A DNA stretch of 64,000 bases from an uncultured cyanobacterium (GCA_936920195.1 CAKZHE010000252.1:1-64000), one strand, 5' to 3'; counted from the first letter of the stretch, positions 44,324 through 52,879 are shown. Notes: generated by a model not told the origin, from the letters alone. Made by a program: numbers and translations.

Positions 44324-45505
44324 CTAAAATTCCTCCATCAAATTACTAGCAATTGCTTGAGCTAACAGGGGGGGGACAGCATTCCCAATTTGATTATATT
44401 GACAAAGATGTTTTTCTGCTAGCCTTCCTTCTCTTTCAAGCAGTTTATGGCTAACAACGGTAGGCTTACCCTTAAAAACAAACCAATCAGGAAATGATTG
44501 AATTCTTGCTCCTTCTCTAGCAGTAAAATTTCTATTTTTGTAAGGATGAACAAAATTAGCATAAAAGGATGCCGGAATAGTATGGCAAGGTCTATGAGGA
44601 TGTAAACATCTGCTATTTTGATCGTATATTTTTTCTGATATTTGACCTTGACCGTTCCTTTTGTAAGGTCTTAAGTGTTTTGGAACATCATGCAAGGAAT
44701 CCCCCCATGACATTGAAGCAAAGCGCTCAACTGTCCTTTTAGTATGTTTCATTGCCACATGATTATATACATTGCTTGATCCTAATCGCATTTGTGTTTG
44801 ATAGGAATTAGAGGACTTTTTGTCATAGTTCATTTCTTCTTCTCCTTCAGAAGCTTCAATATCAGGTAAATCTGAAATAGCTTCCCATAAAGTTGGACAA
44901 ATTTTCAAATCTTCAGCTAAATAATCTAATTGTCCTGACTCTGGAAGATAATGAGTAGGCTGAGGAAAAGGATGCTTTAATTGGTGCTTAGAGGCAATAA
45001 TAAATAATCTCCGTCTTATCTGTGGTATGCCATATTCAGTTGCTTCAAGTATTTTCCAATTTACATGATATCTAAGATTTTCTAGTTCTTCAACTATAAT
45101 TTTAAGGATTGAATATTTTGATTTGGTTCTTGAATTAACTAAATTAGGGACATTCTCCATGATCAAATAGTCAGGAGAAAATATTCTCCCTAATCTTAAA
45201 AATTCTTGAAACAAGGAATTACGAATATCTTTAAAGTTCCCAGAATCTTTGTTGCATATTGAGAAACCTTGACACGGCGGCCCACCTAAAATTATCTCTG
45301 GTTTATTATCTTTAAATTGTTGTAATAAGTAGTCATCCGAAAATTTTTGGATGTCTCCAATAAGAACATTCGCATCTTTCATATTGAATTGAAAAGTTTC
45401 TGCCGCCCACTTATCTTCTTCTATAGCCCCAATAATGTTATAACCCGCCAGTTTAAAGCCTAAGCTAAACCCTCCAGATCCAGAAAATATATCTAATACT
45501 TTCAT
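44324..45505 (-). CDS. DNA (cytosine-5) methyltransferase
   Basis: 393 aa from MKVLDIFSGSGGFSLGF (motif I). Motif IV is GGPPCQGFS with the catalytic Cys; motif VI is ENVPNL; motif VIII is IRRRLFIIA-like; motif IX/X is REGARIQSFPDWFVF with the closing QIGNAVPPLLAQAIA. It makes 5-methylcytosine at an unknown site. It is AT-rich against its neighbours moaA and cysA, suggesting transfer. Its linked endonuclease appears truncated, so it may be a solitary methylase now. Confidence 0.95.
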   Translation of the reverse strand: MKVLDIFSGSGGFSLGFKLAGYNIIGAIEEDKWAAETFQFNMKDANVLIGDIQKFSDDYLLQQFKDNKPEIILGGPPCQGFSICNKDSGNFKDIRNSLFQEFLRLGRIFSPDYLIMENVPNLVNSRTKSKYSILKIIVEELENLRYHVNWKILEATEYGIPQIRRRLFIIASKHQLKHPFPQPTHYLPESGQLDYLAEDLKICPTLWEAISDLPDIEASEGEEEMNYDKKSSNSYQTQMRLGSSNVYNHVAMKHTKRTVERFASMSWGDSLHDVPKHLRPYKRNGQGQISEKIYDQNSRCLHPHRPCHTIPASFYANFVHPYKNRNFTAREGARIQSFPDWFVFKGKPTVVSHKLLEREGRLAEKHLCQYNQIGNAVPPLLAQAIASNLMEEF

Positions 45506-45666
45506 CAAAACTACCTTGCAAGTCAATTTGCTTTCTTTAACTATAAACTATATATCGGGTTTGGCGCAATAAAAATTAAGCGATTTTAACGCTCAAAACT
45601 TTATCGCAGCAAAATTTAACCCAGCAAACAGTGGGAAAGATTTTGATTATTTTTTGTGTGCTAACT

Positions 45667-46683
45667 CTAAATTGAGTAATAGAGCGGAAAAGCCTTGGCA
45701 TCCTTGGGTTTAATATATACCTTCTGTTGGGGTTGTAATTGCAATTCGTCAAACCGTTCTCGCGTTAAGTGAGCCATAATGATTTGACCATCATCTAGAG
45801 TCAATTCGGCTTGAATTTCCCAACCTAGATGAATAATCCGGCTCACTGTTGCCGTCACGCCGTTGCCATTGGGTTGCTTTTCAATCAGAATGTCCTGGGG
45901 ACGCAAAAACATCTGTTCTTGAGTGGTATCAAAACCAGTTTTTTGGAAGATTTTGGAACTACTAGGCAAAACGTTCACAGGACCAATAAATCCCATCACA
46001 AAAGCAGAAGCAGGAGAATCATAAATTTCGGCGGGGGTTCCCACCTGCTCCACTACCCCTTTATTCATCACCACAATTTCATCTGCCACTTCCATCGCTT
46101 CTTCTTGATCGTGGGTGACAAAGACGGTAGTTACATGAACTTCATCGTGGAGGCGGCGTAACCAGGCGCGTAAATCTTTCCTAACTTTGGCATCCAACGC
46201 CCCAAAGGGTTCATCCAATAGTAGCACTTTGGGTTCAACGGCAAGCGATCGCGCCAGGGCTACCCGCTGCCTTTGTCCGCCGGAAAGTTGAGAGGGATAG
46301 CGATCGCCCAATCCTTGCAACTGGACTAATTCTAACAGTTCTTCTACCCGCGCCTTCACTTTAGCCTTGGGAGCTTGACGAATTTCTAATCCAAAGGCAA
46401 TATTCTTGCGGACACTTAAATGCTTAAATAGGGCATAGTGCTGAAATACAAAGCCAATATTCCGTTCTTGCACGCTGCGATAGGTGGCATCTTCCCCAGT
46501 TAACCAGATTTTCCCGCGATCTGGTAACTCTAAACCCGCAATCAACCGCAGCAAAGTAGACTTACCGGAACCAGATGGGCCTAATAATGCCACTAGGGAA
46601 CCAGATTTAATTTCCAAGCTCACATCTTCTACAGCTTTGAAACTACCAAACTGCTTGGATACATTTTCTACATGGATGCCCAC
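45667..46683 (-). CDS. cysA: Sulfate/thiosulfate ABC transporter ATP-binding protein CysA
   Basis: 338 aa. Walker [11 protein letters not shown] loop FVFQHYALF, signature [15 protein letters not shown], Walker [16 protein letters not shown], then a C-terminal TOBE domain. The opening [20 protein letters not shown] is typical of CysA. It powers sulfate import with CysTW and a binding protein, none of which is adjacent here. Cytoplasmic face of the plasma membrane. Confidence 0.93.
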   Translation of the reverse strand: MGIHVENVSKQFGSFKAVEDVSLEIKSGSLVALLGPSGSGKSTLLRLIAGLELPDRGKIWLTGEDATYRSVQERNIGFVFQHYALFKHLSVRKNIAFGLEIRQAPKAKVKARVEELLELVQLQGLGDRYPSQLSGGQRQRVALARSLAVEPKVLLLDEPFGALDAKVRKDLRAWLRRLHDEVHVTTVFVTHDQEEAMEVADEIVVMNKGVVEQVGTPAEIYDSPASAFVMGFIGPVNVLPSSSKIFQKTGFDTTQEQMFLRPQDILIEKQPNGNGVTATVSRIIHLGWEIQAELTLDDGQIIMAHLTRERFDELQLQPQQKVYIKPKDAKAFPLYYSI

Positions 46684-46779
46684 AGCTACTACCCTCTGAA
46701 CAGTAATCTACCCATTATCCATGCAATTGTAGTAGTTTACACTATTTATTCCCCAATTAGAGATTCTTGCCTATCTATA

Positions 46780-47322
46780 TTAACTGCAACTGCCGCAGTC
46801 AAGAAAACTACAATCAACGGCTCCACAGTCCAAGGCACTGCAATCCAAGGCACTACAATCGGCTGCCCCGCAACCTTCGCTAATCATGCCAGACCAGTCA
46901 ACACACTCGCAACCTGATAGAGCGCAATCAACAGAATTGCTGTCACAATTACTGTTACTGGAAGAGGATTGTCGGGCTTCCGGACTGGCTGCCTGTTGTC
47001 CTGGCACTTCGAGATTGGGGATTTCTGGTTCTTCTGCCTCTGGGGGTTGATTTTCAGAAGCTGATAATCGCATCCTTAAAATTTGGTTGGCTTGCTTGCA
47101 CTCTTGAAACCGCTGCTGAGATTTGTGGAGAGCCGCTGCTAAACCTTCCTGGGCGATAATTTGCTTGGTGTACTGGGAGCAGGATACCCCACCGTGCAGC
47201 AAACGATGGGCGCAGGAAAAGCCTTTGAGGGGGGAAAGGTGCTTTTGATAGCCAGCGATCGCGCTGATTACCAATTCCCTTACAGTCGCATCTAGGGGAT
47301 TATGGTTAAAAGTTTTCAGCAT
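46780..47322 (-). CDS. YidD-like protein with Cys-Asp-rich C-terminal tail
   Basis: 180 aa. The N-terminal about 75 residues carry the YidD signature (AGYQKHLSPLKGFSCAHRLL and GGVSCSQYTKQI), a family linked to membrane-protein insertion. After a Pro/Glu linker, the last about 58 residues hold 11 cysteines, many in a five-residue D-C repeat (ADCSALDCSALDCGAVDC). Standard YidD is about 80 aa, so the tail is an addition, perhaps for metal binding. The membrane role is inferred from the family only. Confidence 0.8.
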   Translation of the reverse strand: MLKTFNHNPLDATVRELVISAIAGYQKHLSPLKGFSCAHRLLHGGVSCSQYTKQIIAQEGLAAALHKSQQRFQECKQANQILRMRLSASENQPPEAEEPEIPNLEVPGQQAASPEARQSSSSNSNCDSNSVDCALSGCECVDWSGMISEGCGAADCSALDCSALDCGAVDCSFLDCGSCS

Positions 47323-47372
47323 TGGGTTGTCGTATAGTAGGGGGTGTTAGTTGAAAATTTATCGAAAAATTG

Positions 47373-48684
47373 GGTTTTAAACCCCGTCCTAGAAGGATGG
47401 CTTTATATTTCTTGATATTTTTTGGTCACAATTTTAGGCTAAAATAGTCAGGATAAAATTAAGCCGAACCATGTTAGTTCTCGAAGCCAAACTCAAAGGT
47501 AAAACAGAGCAGTACCGACTCATAGACGAGGCGATTCGTACCGCGCTATTTTGTCGAAATAAGGCGCTGAGATACTGGATGGATAATCGCGGTGCAGGCA
47601 AGTACGACCTCAATAAGTTCATGGCGGTACTGGCAAAGGATTTTGATTTTGCCAATAAATTAAACTCCCAAGCAAGGCAATCTAGCGCTGAAAGGGCATG
47701 GTCGGGCATTGCCAAATTCTTTGACAACTGCCAAAAGAAAAAGCTGGGAAAGAAAGGATATCCCAAATTCAAGAAACGCGGCCACTCAGTTGAGTATAAA
47801 ACCTCTGGATGGAAGCTTTCTCAAGATCGCAAATATCTAAATTTAACCGATGGCTTCAAAATTGGCAAGTTGAAGTTGGTCGGCTCGCGAGATCTGAACT
47901 TCTACCAGATTGAGCAGATTAAACGGGTTCGCCTAGTAAAAAGGGCTGATGGCTACTATGCTCAGTTCTGTATTGATATTGACCGGAAAGAAGAGGTTAA
48001 ACCATCTCAAACCACCATTGGCTTAGATGTGGGATTAAACCATTTCTACACCGACTCTAATGGCGAAGTGGTCGAGAATCCTAGATTCCTGAGAAAATCC
48101 GAACGTCAACTCAAAAAGTTGCAACGTCAGGTTTCTAAGCGCAAAAAGGGTTCAGCTAATCGTCGAAAAGCAATTAAACGGTTAGCCAAGAAGCATTTGC
48201 AAGTAAGTAGGCAACGTAAAGACTTTGCCGTCAAGACAGCAAGGTGCGTAGTTCGGTCTAACGACCTGATTGCCTACGAGGATCTGCAAGTGCGGAACAT
48301 GGTCAAGAATCATAAATTAGCTAAATCAATCTCTGATGCCAGCTGGTCTATGTTTCGAGACTGGATTGAGTATTTTGGGAAGGTATTTGGCAAGGTAACA
48401 GTTGCCGTGCCGCCACAATATACCAGCCAGAATTGCTCAAATTGTGGAACAGTAGTTCAGAAATCCCTTAGCGATCGCACTCATCAATGCAGTCATTGTG
48501 GCATTGTGTTAGACCGCGACCATAATGCGGCTTTAAATATCTTGGCAATGGGATTAAATAGGGTAGGGCATACCCAAATTAACGCCTGTGGAGAGTTCAA
48601 CCTCTGCCAGTTAGATGCAAATCTGTCTGGTAAGTTGTCTCGCTGAATCAGGAATCCCCGTGCCTTTAGGTCGGGGAGTGTCAA
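47373..48684 (+). mobile_element. IS200/IS605-family element (IS1341-type, TnpB only)
   Basis: The left side has the subterminal hairpin CCGTCCT-AGA-AGGATGG (47384-47400). The right side, just after the tnpB stop, has CCCCGTGCCTTTAGGTCGGGG (about 48656-48676), the typical right-end hairpin. No TnpA is present, so movement needs a transposase in trans. Exact ends are estimated. A guide (omega) RNA would be expected to overlap the tnpB 3' end and the right end. Confidence 0.8.
47471..48646 (+). CDS. tnpB: TnpB, RNA-guided nuclease of IS605-type element
   Basis: 391 aa, full length. RuvC residues are present: Asp in TIGLDVGLNHF (about 188), Glu in IAYEDLQVRNM (about 275), Asp in VLDRDHNAALNI (about 355). 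The zinc ribbon is NCSNCG...QCSHCG between the last two. The N-terminal OrfB_IS605 helix-turn-helix region (YWMDNRGAGKYDLNKF) is intact. It should bind an omega RNA and cut DNA at a TAM-flanked target, helping retention of the element. The frame is intact, unlike the remnant at 19867. Confidence 0.95.
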   Translation: MLVLEAKLKGKTEQYRLIDEAIRTALFCRNKALRYWMDNRGAGKYDLNKFMAVLAKDFDFANKLNSQARQSSAERAWSGIAKFFDNCQKKKLGKKGYPKFKKRGHSVEYKTSGWKLSQDRKYLNLTDGFKIGKLKLVGSRDLNFYQIEQIKRVRLVKRADGYYAQFCIDIDRKEEVKPSQTTIGLDVGLNHFYTDSNGEVVENPRFLRKSERQLKKLQRQVSKRKKGSANRRKAIKRLAKKHLQVSRQRKDFAVKTARCVVRSNDLIAYEDLQVRNMVKNHKLAKSISDASWSMFRDWIEYFGKVFGKVTVAVPPQYTSQNCSNCGTVVQKSLSDRTHQCSHCGIVLDRDHNAALNILAMGLNRVGHTQINACGEFNLCQLDANLSGKLSR

Positions 48685-48715
48685 CAGATAGTAGCCATAC
48701 CGGGAGTAAATTACT

Positions 48716-48808
48716 ATGGAAAAGATAGAAATAGAAATAGACCGAATTAGCTTACAACGGGCTAAAACTCTCGCCCAATTGCATAAATTTACTTTGCCAG
48801 AATTATGA
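48716..48808 (+). CDS. 30-residue leader peptide-like gene before the VapB-like gene
   Basis: Encodes MEKIEIEIDRISLQRAKTLA plus ten residues ending KFTLPEL. Its stop overlaps the ATG of the next gene (ATGA), indicating coupled translation. A diverged second copy follows the toxin gene and is split by a MITE. It may be a remnant of an antitoxin N-terminus or a genuine short peptide. Confidence 0.45.
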   Translation: MEKIEIEIDRISLQRAKTLAQLHKFTLPEL

Positions 48809-49089
48809 TTGGGACTAATATTTACATCGCTCAAGAAACTCAAGCATCTCTAATTAAAGCTGCGGCTTTAAAAAAGATGTCTGTTGAAGAACTAGCTTCT
48901 GCTATCTTGAAAGAAAGTATCCAAGAGAAATTTGGAGAAATTAGCTATCCTGCCCAAAGCCAAAGCAAATTTGCAGTTAATCCGCTGAGAGAAATGCAAC
49001 CCTATGCCTATTTAGCAGATCCTAATGAACCCGCTATTTCTCCTGATGATTGGGAAATGAATCAGGATATTGAGGTCAACGATCTATGA
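48805..49089 (+). CDS. Putative antitoxin (VapB-like) of a PIN-domain module
   Basis: 94 aa. The N-terminal part (TNIYIAQETQASLIKAAALK, then MSVEELASAILKES) looks like a small ribbon-helix-helix or similar DNA-binding antitoxin. The C-terminal acidic tail would bind the toxin. It overlaps the PIN-toxin gene by 4 bp, the usual antitoxin-toxin arrangement. The family name is not certain. Confidence 0.7.
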   Translation: MIGTNIYIAQETQASLIKAAALKKMSVEELASAILKESIQEKFGEISYPAQSQSKFAVNPLREMQPYAYLADPNEPAISPDDWEMNQDIEVNDL

Positions 49090-49478
49090 TCGTCCTTGAT
49101 ACTCATATTTGGATTTGGTGGAATCATAATGATTCAAAATTACCCCCTTTATACCATGAGGCAATCAATAGAGAAAGACCTCATGGTTTAGGTATTTATT
49201 CCATAAGCTTGATAGAAATTAGTAGGCTTGTCACCCAAAATAAGTTGATTCTTCCCTGTTCTGTTCAAGAATGGTTTAATATTGCTTTGGCACAAGAGGG
49301 AATCATACTGCTGTCAATCACTCCCCAAATTGCTATTGATTCCTACTCACTGCCAGGGAATTTTCATAAAGATCCAGCCGATAGAATTATAGTTTCAACA
49401 GCAAGAATATATGATGTCTCTTTGGTGAGTGTAGATGATAAAATACTTGCTTATCCTTATGTAAAAAAGATTGTATAG
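49086..49478 (+). CDS. PIN-domain toxin (VapC-like ribonuclease)
   Basis: 130 aa. The PIN fold has acidic residues at LDTHIWIW (Asp5), SLIEISRLV (Glu about 40) and HKDPADRIIVSTA (Asp about 97 and about 100), then VSVDDKIL. It is predicted to cut RNA (tRNA or rRNA in known VapC) when freed from its antitoxin, which is encoded just before it. Confidence 0.9.
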   Translation: MIVLDTHIWIWWNHNDSKLPPLYHEAINRERPHGLGIYSISLIEISRLVTQNKLILPCSVQEWFNIALAQEGIILLSITPQIAIDSYSLPGNFHKDPADRIIVSTARIYDVSLVSVDDKILAYPYVKKIV

Positions 49479-49640
49479 AAATAGCCCAAATTAGCCTACA
49501 ACTACAGGACTTACGCAGACCCTATACATATAGTGTTTTGTAGGGGCAATCCCCCCGTGGTTGCCCCTATTCCTAGGATAGTTGCGTAAGTCCTGAACTA
49601 GCTAAAATTATCGCCCAACTACATGAATTGACTTTGATAG
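49475..49640 (+). pseudogene. Second copy of the 30-residue gene, interrupted by a MITE
   Basis: ATAGAAATAGCCCAAATTAG before the MITE and GCTAAAATTATCGCCCAACT after it align with the small gene at 48716 (peptide IEIAQISLQLAKIIAQLHEL against IEIDRISLQRAKTLAQLHKF). Removing the MITE and one AACTA restores the continuous sequence. No start codon remains. Confidence 0.75.
49505..49595. mobile_element. 91-bp MITE with TIR CAGGACTTACGCA and TSD AACTA
   Basis: It has the same 13-bp terminal inverted repeats and the same 91-bp length as the copy at 3118. The core is different: a GTAGGGGCAATCCCC/GGTTGCCCCTA hairpin. It is flanked by AACTA on both sides (49500-49504, 49596-49600). It splits a duplicated small coding sequence. 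Confidence 0.9.
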
Positions 49641-49675
49641 CGTCTGCCTCAATTTATTTGGACAACAGAACATTG

Positions 49676-50416
49676 TTATGATGGAATTTCGGGGATTTCC
49701 AATTGCCGCCAGCGGACTAAATAAACTGGCACATTAAACCAAGGATTATTCGGCTCTGGCACTTGAACTTTAATCACTTTTTGATAATTGGGGTCAGCTT
49801 CAATCCAAACATTGTTGCCAATATAGGCTAAAGTGTGTACGCCATCTTTGGTAACGGCAAAATCTCCTACTTGAATTTTAGCCGCATCTATTTGGTTGAT
49901 GCTGTCGGCGGCAAATAGGACTTGGGTTTTATTCAAATAGCCCGTTTTGAGATTAACTGCCGAAGAGTCGTACCACCAAATCGAAACACCTTCTCTGATG
50001 GTTTGGGGATTCAGAAATCTCAACCCATACATTAAATTAGCTTTGACTAAACCTTCCCGCACCAATCCCGAACAATCAATGCCAAATTTATTTTCTCCTC
50101 CCCAAACATAGCGAGTTCCTTCATAATAAATCAGTCCTTGGACGTAGTAGGAGCGCAAAATATCGGGATTAATCGGTTGCCCCGGCAGCAAAGAAATTAA
50201 AAGGGCGATCGCTCCTACCACAAAACCAGCCACTTTGATCGGTAGACGTTGCCAAAAGATGACAATTGCCCCCAACCAAACTAAAAATAATAAAATTACC
50301 GTTAAGAAACGCAAAATCCCATAGCTAATGGGATAAATGAGTAAAATTGCTAACAAAAACCAATCCCAGCACCATAAATAGAAAATCCAACGGCGCTGAA
50401 TATTTGGGAACAGCAT
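49676..50416 (-). CDS. NlpC/P60-family peptidase with N-terminal membrane segments
   Basis: 246 aa. Three hydrophobic helices lie in the first about 80 residues. The catalytic domain follows: GTRYVWGGENKFGIDCSGLV (Cys nucleophile, about 118) and DGVHTLAYIG (His). It is predicted to cleave cell-wall peptides or related amide bonds outside the plasma membrane. It is stand-alone, and MITE and TA-related sequences lie just downstream. Confidence 0.88.
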   Translation of the reverse strand: MLFPNIQRRWIFYLWCWDWFLLAILLIYPISYGILRFLTVILLFLVWLGAIVIFWQRLPIKVAGFVVGAIALLISLLPGQPINPDILRSYYVQGLIYYEGTRYVWGGENKFGIDCSGLVREGLVKANLMYGLRFLNPQTIREGVSIWWYDSSAVNLKTGYLNKTQVLFAADSINQIDAAKIQVGDFAVTKDGVHTLAYIGNNVWIEADPNYQKVIKVQVPEPNNPWFNVPVYLVRWRQLEIPEIPS

Positions 50417-50590
50417 CTTCAGAATTTAGGAGTTGGCGATCGCCTACCATTTTAACCGATAAATTTCTACCCCCACTCCCCTGCTGAAGATTTTGTCAAA
50501 AATTGTCCCGTTTGGAATAAAGAGGTTATAATGACGATCAGATTAGGTATCGGCAGGCCAAGTTTTCTCTGGCATTAGGAAAAATCTTTT

Positions 50591-50659
50591 GTTTAGTGTA
50601 AGTTATTAAGCTTACCTCCGAATTCCGATCTCTACACGCTTTAATTGGAGAGGTAAGTT
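50591..50659 (+). promoter_or_regulatory. Structured 5' leader of the RNA-binding-protein gene
   Basis: AAGCTTACCTCC (50608-50619) can pair with GGAGAGGTAAGTT (50648-50660), which contains the Shine-Dalgarno and reaches the ATG. An alternative local hairpin pairs GTAAG (50598-50602) with CTTAC (50611-50615). The two folds exclude each other. Cyanobacterial rbp genes are known to be cold-inducible with post-transcriptional control; a temperature-dependent switch is inferred. Confidence 0.55.
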
Positions 50660-50974
50660 ATGACGATTTATGTAGGCAATCTTTCTTATGACGTTACAGA
50701 AGACGACCTGAAGGGCGTTTTCAAGGAATATGGCGAGGTAAAACAAGTTCAACTGCCTGTAGACCGGGAAACTGGTCGGGTGCGCGGCTTCGCTTTTGTC
50801 GAAATGATCACAGAAGCCGAAGAAACATCTGCGATTGAAAAGCTTGATGGTGCAGAATGGATGGATCGTACCCTCAAGGTGAATAAGGCCAAACCCCGTG
50901 AAGACCGGAGATCTTCCAGCAGCGGTGGTGGTGGTGGTTGGGGCAACAACCGCAACTCTTCACGCCGCTACTAA
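50660..50974 (+). CDS. Glycine-rich RNA-binding protein (RRM)
   Basis: 104 aa. One RRM with RNP2 IYVGNL (residues 3-8) and RNP1 RGFAFVEM (about 44-51), then a Gly/Ser/Arg tail (SSSSGGGGGWGNN). This is the Rbp family of cyanobacteria, linked to mRNA handling and cold response. It is followed by a terminator and then rpsU, a neighbourhood reported in other cyanobacteria. Confidence 0.96.
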   Translation: MTIYVGNLSYDVTEDDLKGVFKEYGEVKQVQLPVDRETGRVRGFAFVEMITEAEETSAIEKLDGAEWMDRTLKVNKAKPREDRRSSSSGGGGGWGNNRNSSRRY

Positions 50975-51019
50975 GATTATAGATGAAATAAAGATCGTCT
51001 AAAATTCTCAGGTCTTGCT

Positions 51020-51052
51020 ACAGGACAGGGGATATTACCCTGTCCTGTTTTC
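51020..51052 (+). terminator. Intrinsic terminator after rbp
   Basis: ACAGGACAGGG and CCCTGTCCTGT form an exact 11-bp stem with a 7-nt loop, followed by TTTT. It ends the rbp transcript or attenuates read-through to rpsU. Confidence 0.85.
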
Positions 51053-51115
51053 ATTGGCTAAATAATAGCCGTTGATGGGTCTATACTAGGTAACTTTAGA
51101 GTAGGAGCATATCGA

Positions 51116-51316
51116 ATGAGCCAAGTGGTTCTCGGTGAAAGCGAACAATTAGAGTCAGCCCTCCGCCGATTTAAGCGCAAGGTCTCTAGTGCGGGCATTT
51201 TTTCCGATATGAAAAAGCACCGCCATTTTGAAACGCCGTCGGAAAAACGCAAGCGGAAAGAAATTGCCAGACATCGGGAGCATCGCCGACTTCGGAATAG
51301 CAGAAGACAGTCCTAA
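51116..51316 (+). CDS. rpsU: 30S ribosomal protein S21
   Basis: 66 aa. The S21 pattern is clear: [20 protein letters not shown], then [20 protein letters not shown] and a basic tail. It joins the 30S subunit late and aids initiation. Its position behind rbp suggests shared stress regulation. Confidence 0.96.
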   Translation: MSQVVLGESEQLESALRRFKRKVSSAGIFSDMKKHRHFETPSEKRKRKEIARHREHRRLRNSRRQS

Positions 51317-51525
51317 CGGGTGTAATTGGGAATCCCGCTGAATTCATCATTACCACAAGTATTCCACCCCCAAGCAGTGCAGGGGTCTGGGCATTTGCCA
51401 TAAATTGGCAAGTGCCTGCTGTATGTTGGGCGATCGCCTGATTTTTTGGTAGAATAAATAGCGATCGCTGGTCTGAGCCAAGAATTAGAATTGAACTAGA
51501 AAATTAGTCATATAGGTCTAGTCCG

Positions 51526-51843
51526 ATGGCAGTTAAAAAAAGTTTCCCCAGTTTTCAAGAGCTACTTGCTAGTTCAACCCAACCAGTTTTAGTTGATTTC
51601 TATGCTACTTGGTGCGGTCCTTGTCAGATGATGGCAGGTATCCTAGAACAGGTCAGCGCTAGGATGAAGGAAAAGTTACAAGTTGTCAAAATTGATACGG
51701 ACAAATATCCCCAATTAGCATCTAAATATGGCGTACAAGCTCTACCAACTCTAGTTCTGTTCAATAATGCTCAGGTAGTGGAGCGGATTGAAGGAGTAGT
51801 TCCCGCCGAACAATTAATCCAGCGCCTGCAATCGCTAATCTGA
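51526..51843 (+). CDS. Thioredoxin
   Basis: 105 aa, standard size. The active site is WCGPC (Trp29-Cys33) in DFYATWCGPCQM; cis-Pro is in GVQALPTLVLF. It is a cytoplasmic disulfide reductase. The first residues differ from typical TrxA, so it may be one of several cyanobacterial paralogues. Confidence 0.95.
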   Translation: MAVKKSFPSFQELLASSTQPVLVDFYATWCGPCQMMAGILEQVSARMKEKLQVVKIDTDKYPQLASKYGVQALPTLVLFNNAQVVERIEGVVPAEQLIQRLQSLI

Positions 51844-51906
51844 CGCTCATGGCGGGCAAGTTAGGATCTGGTAACAATTAAAGTAAAAAAATAAAAGAAA
51901 GTTTGT

Positions 51907-51947
51907 AGTTGGGCTTTAGCCCTAGTTTGGAGGGCTGAAGCCCAACT
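51907..51947. repeat. Inverted repeat (AGTTGGGCTTTAGCCCT type)
   Basis: AGTTGGGCTTTAGCCCT and AGGGCTGAAGCCCAACT form a long near-perfect hairpin after the thioredoxin gene. Half copies occur at 55313-55332 and 62522-62545. It is a dispersed repeat that may double as a terminator. Confidence 0.75.
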
Positions 51948-51980
51948 GCGAGCTTTTGCTAACAAGGAGAGCAAGGAAAG

Positions 51981-52694
51981 ATGCAATTAAAAGCTTTGGG
52001 TGTGGTGGCGCTGATTGCTGGGGCATTCTCAATTTTGTCTGGTTCATCGGCAACAGCTGCTGACCCCGCTACTGTGGCACAATTGCTAGCGACTAAAAAA
52101 TGTGTGGGCTGCATTTTGATTAATGCGGATTTGCGAAATGCCGATTTGAAGGGAGCCGACTTGAGAGGAGCGGATTTGTCCTTTGCGGATTTAGGCGGAG
52201 TCGATCTCAGCGGAGCCAATTTGAGCGGGGTAAAGTTGGAAGGAGCATTGTTAAATTGTGCCTTTAATGATTTGACGGATATTCAACAGTGCGCTAATTT
52301 AACCGGAGCTAATCTTAGTGGGGCAAATCTTTCTACAGCAAACTTACTTAAAGCCACTTTGAATCAAGCCAATCTCAGCAAGGCCAATTTAACTTTAGCT
52401 CATCTGAGTTCTTTCCTGATTCGGGCAGACCTCAGAGATGCCATTCTCCGAGGCGCTCAATTAGCTGGGGCGGAAATGTCCGGAGCGGATCTCCGGGGTG
52501 CTAATCTGGGGAAAGCAATTGTAGGCGATCGCTTGCAAGTAGCCACGAATCTCACTATCAATCAGGCTTCAGGCGTTTTGACTCCAGCGAATCTTAGCCA
52601 AGCGAATTTGCAAGGGGTGGATTTGAGTCAGGTGGATATGACTGGGGTGAAGTTAGTGGGGGCAATTATGCCCGATGGTACAGTCCATCCTTAA
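51981..52694 (+). CDS. Exported pentapeptide repeat protein
   Basis: 237 aa. A signal peptide (GVVALIAGAFSILSGSSATA, then AADPA) predicts export. Then come a Cys pair in TKKCVGCILINADL and pentapeptide repeats (ADLKGADLRGADLSFADLGG and onward). A TKxCxxC motif before the repeats recurs in exported cyanobacterial pentapeptide proteins. Probably periplasmic or lumenal; function unknown. Confidence 0.93.
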   Translation: MQLKALGVVALIAGAFSILSGSSATAADPATVAQLLATKKCVGCILINADLRNADLKGADLRGADLSFADLGGVDLSGANLSGVKLEGALLNCAFNDLTDIQQCANLTGANLSGANLSTANLLKATLNQANLSKANLTLAHLSSFLIRADLRDAILRGAQLAGAEMSGADLRGANLGKAIVGDRLQVATNLTINQASGVLTPANLSQANLQGVDLSQVDMTGVKLVGAIMPDGTVHP

Positions 52695-52804
52695 CCAATT
52701 CAAAATTATCAATTATCAATTCAAAAATTTTGAATTAAGTATTGAAAAATCAATAAATTGATTATCATTGTAGGTTGGGTTTTCACTAGCGCAACGCACC
52801 ACTT

Positions 52805-52849
52805 ACCAGTTAACGGTGCGTTACGCTATCGCTAACACACCCTACTACT
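52805..52849. repeat. 45-bp dispersed repeat, inverse of 16238-16283
   Basis: TACCAGTTAACGGTGCGTTA through AACACACCCTACTAC is the exact reverse complement of the segment at 16238. Confidence 0.8.
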
Positions 52850-52879
52850 ATTCCCTCTTCTCCCTCTTCTCCCTCTCCT

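Noticed and set aside
47341-47470. A TnpA (Y1 transposase) gene with the TnpB element
   Set aside because: Neither side of tnpB holds a 130-150-aa frame with the HUH motif; the element is TnpB-only.
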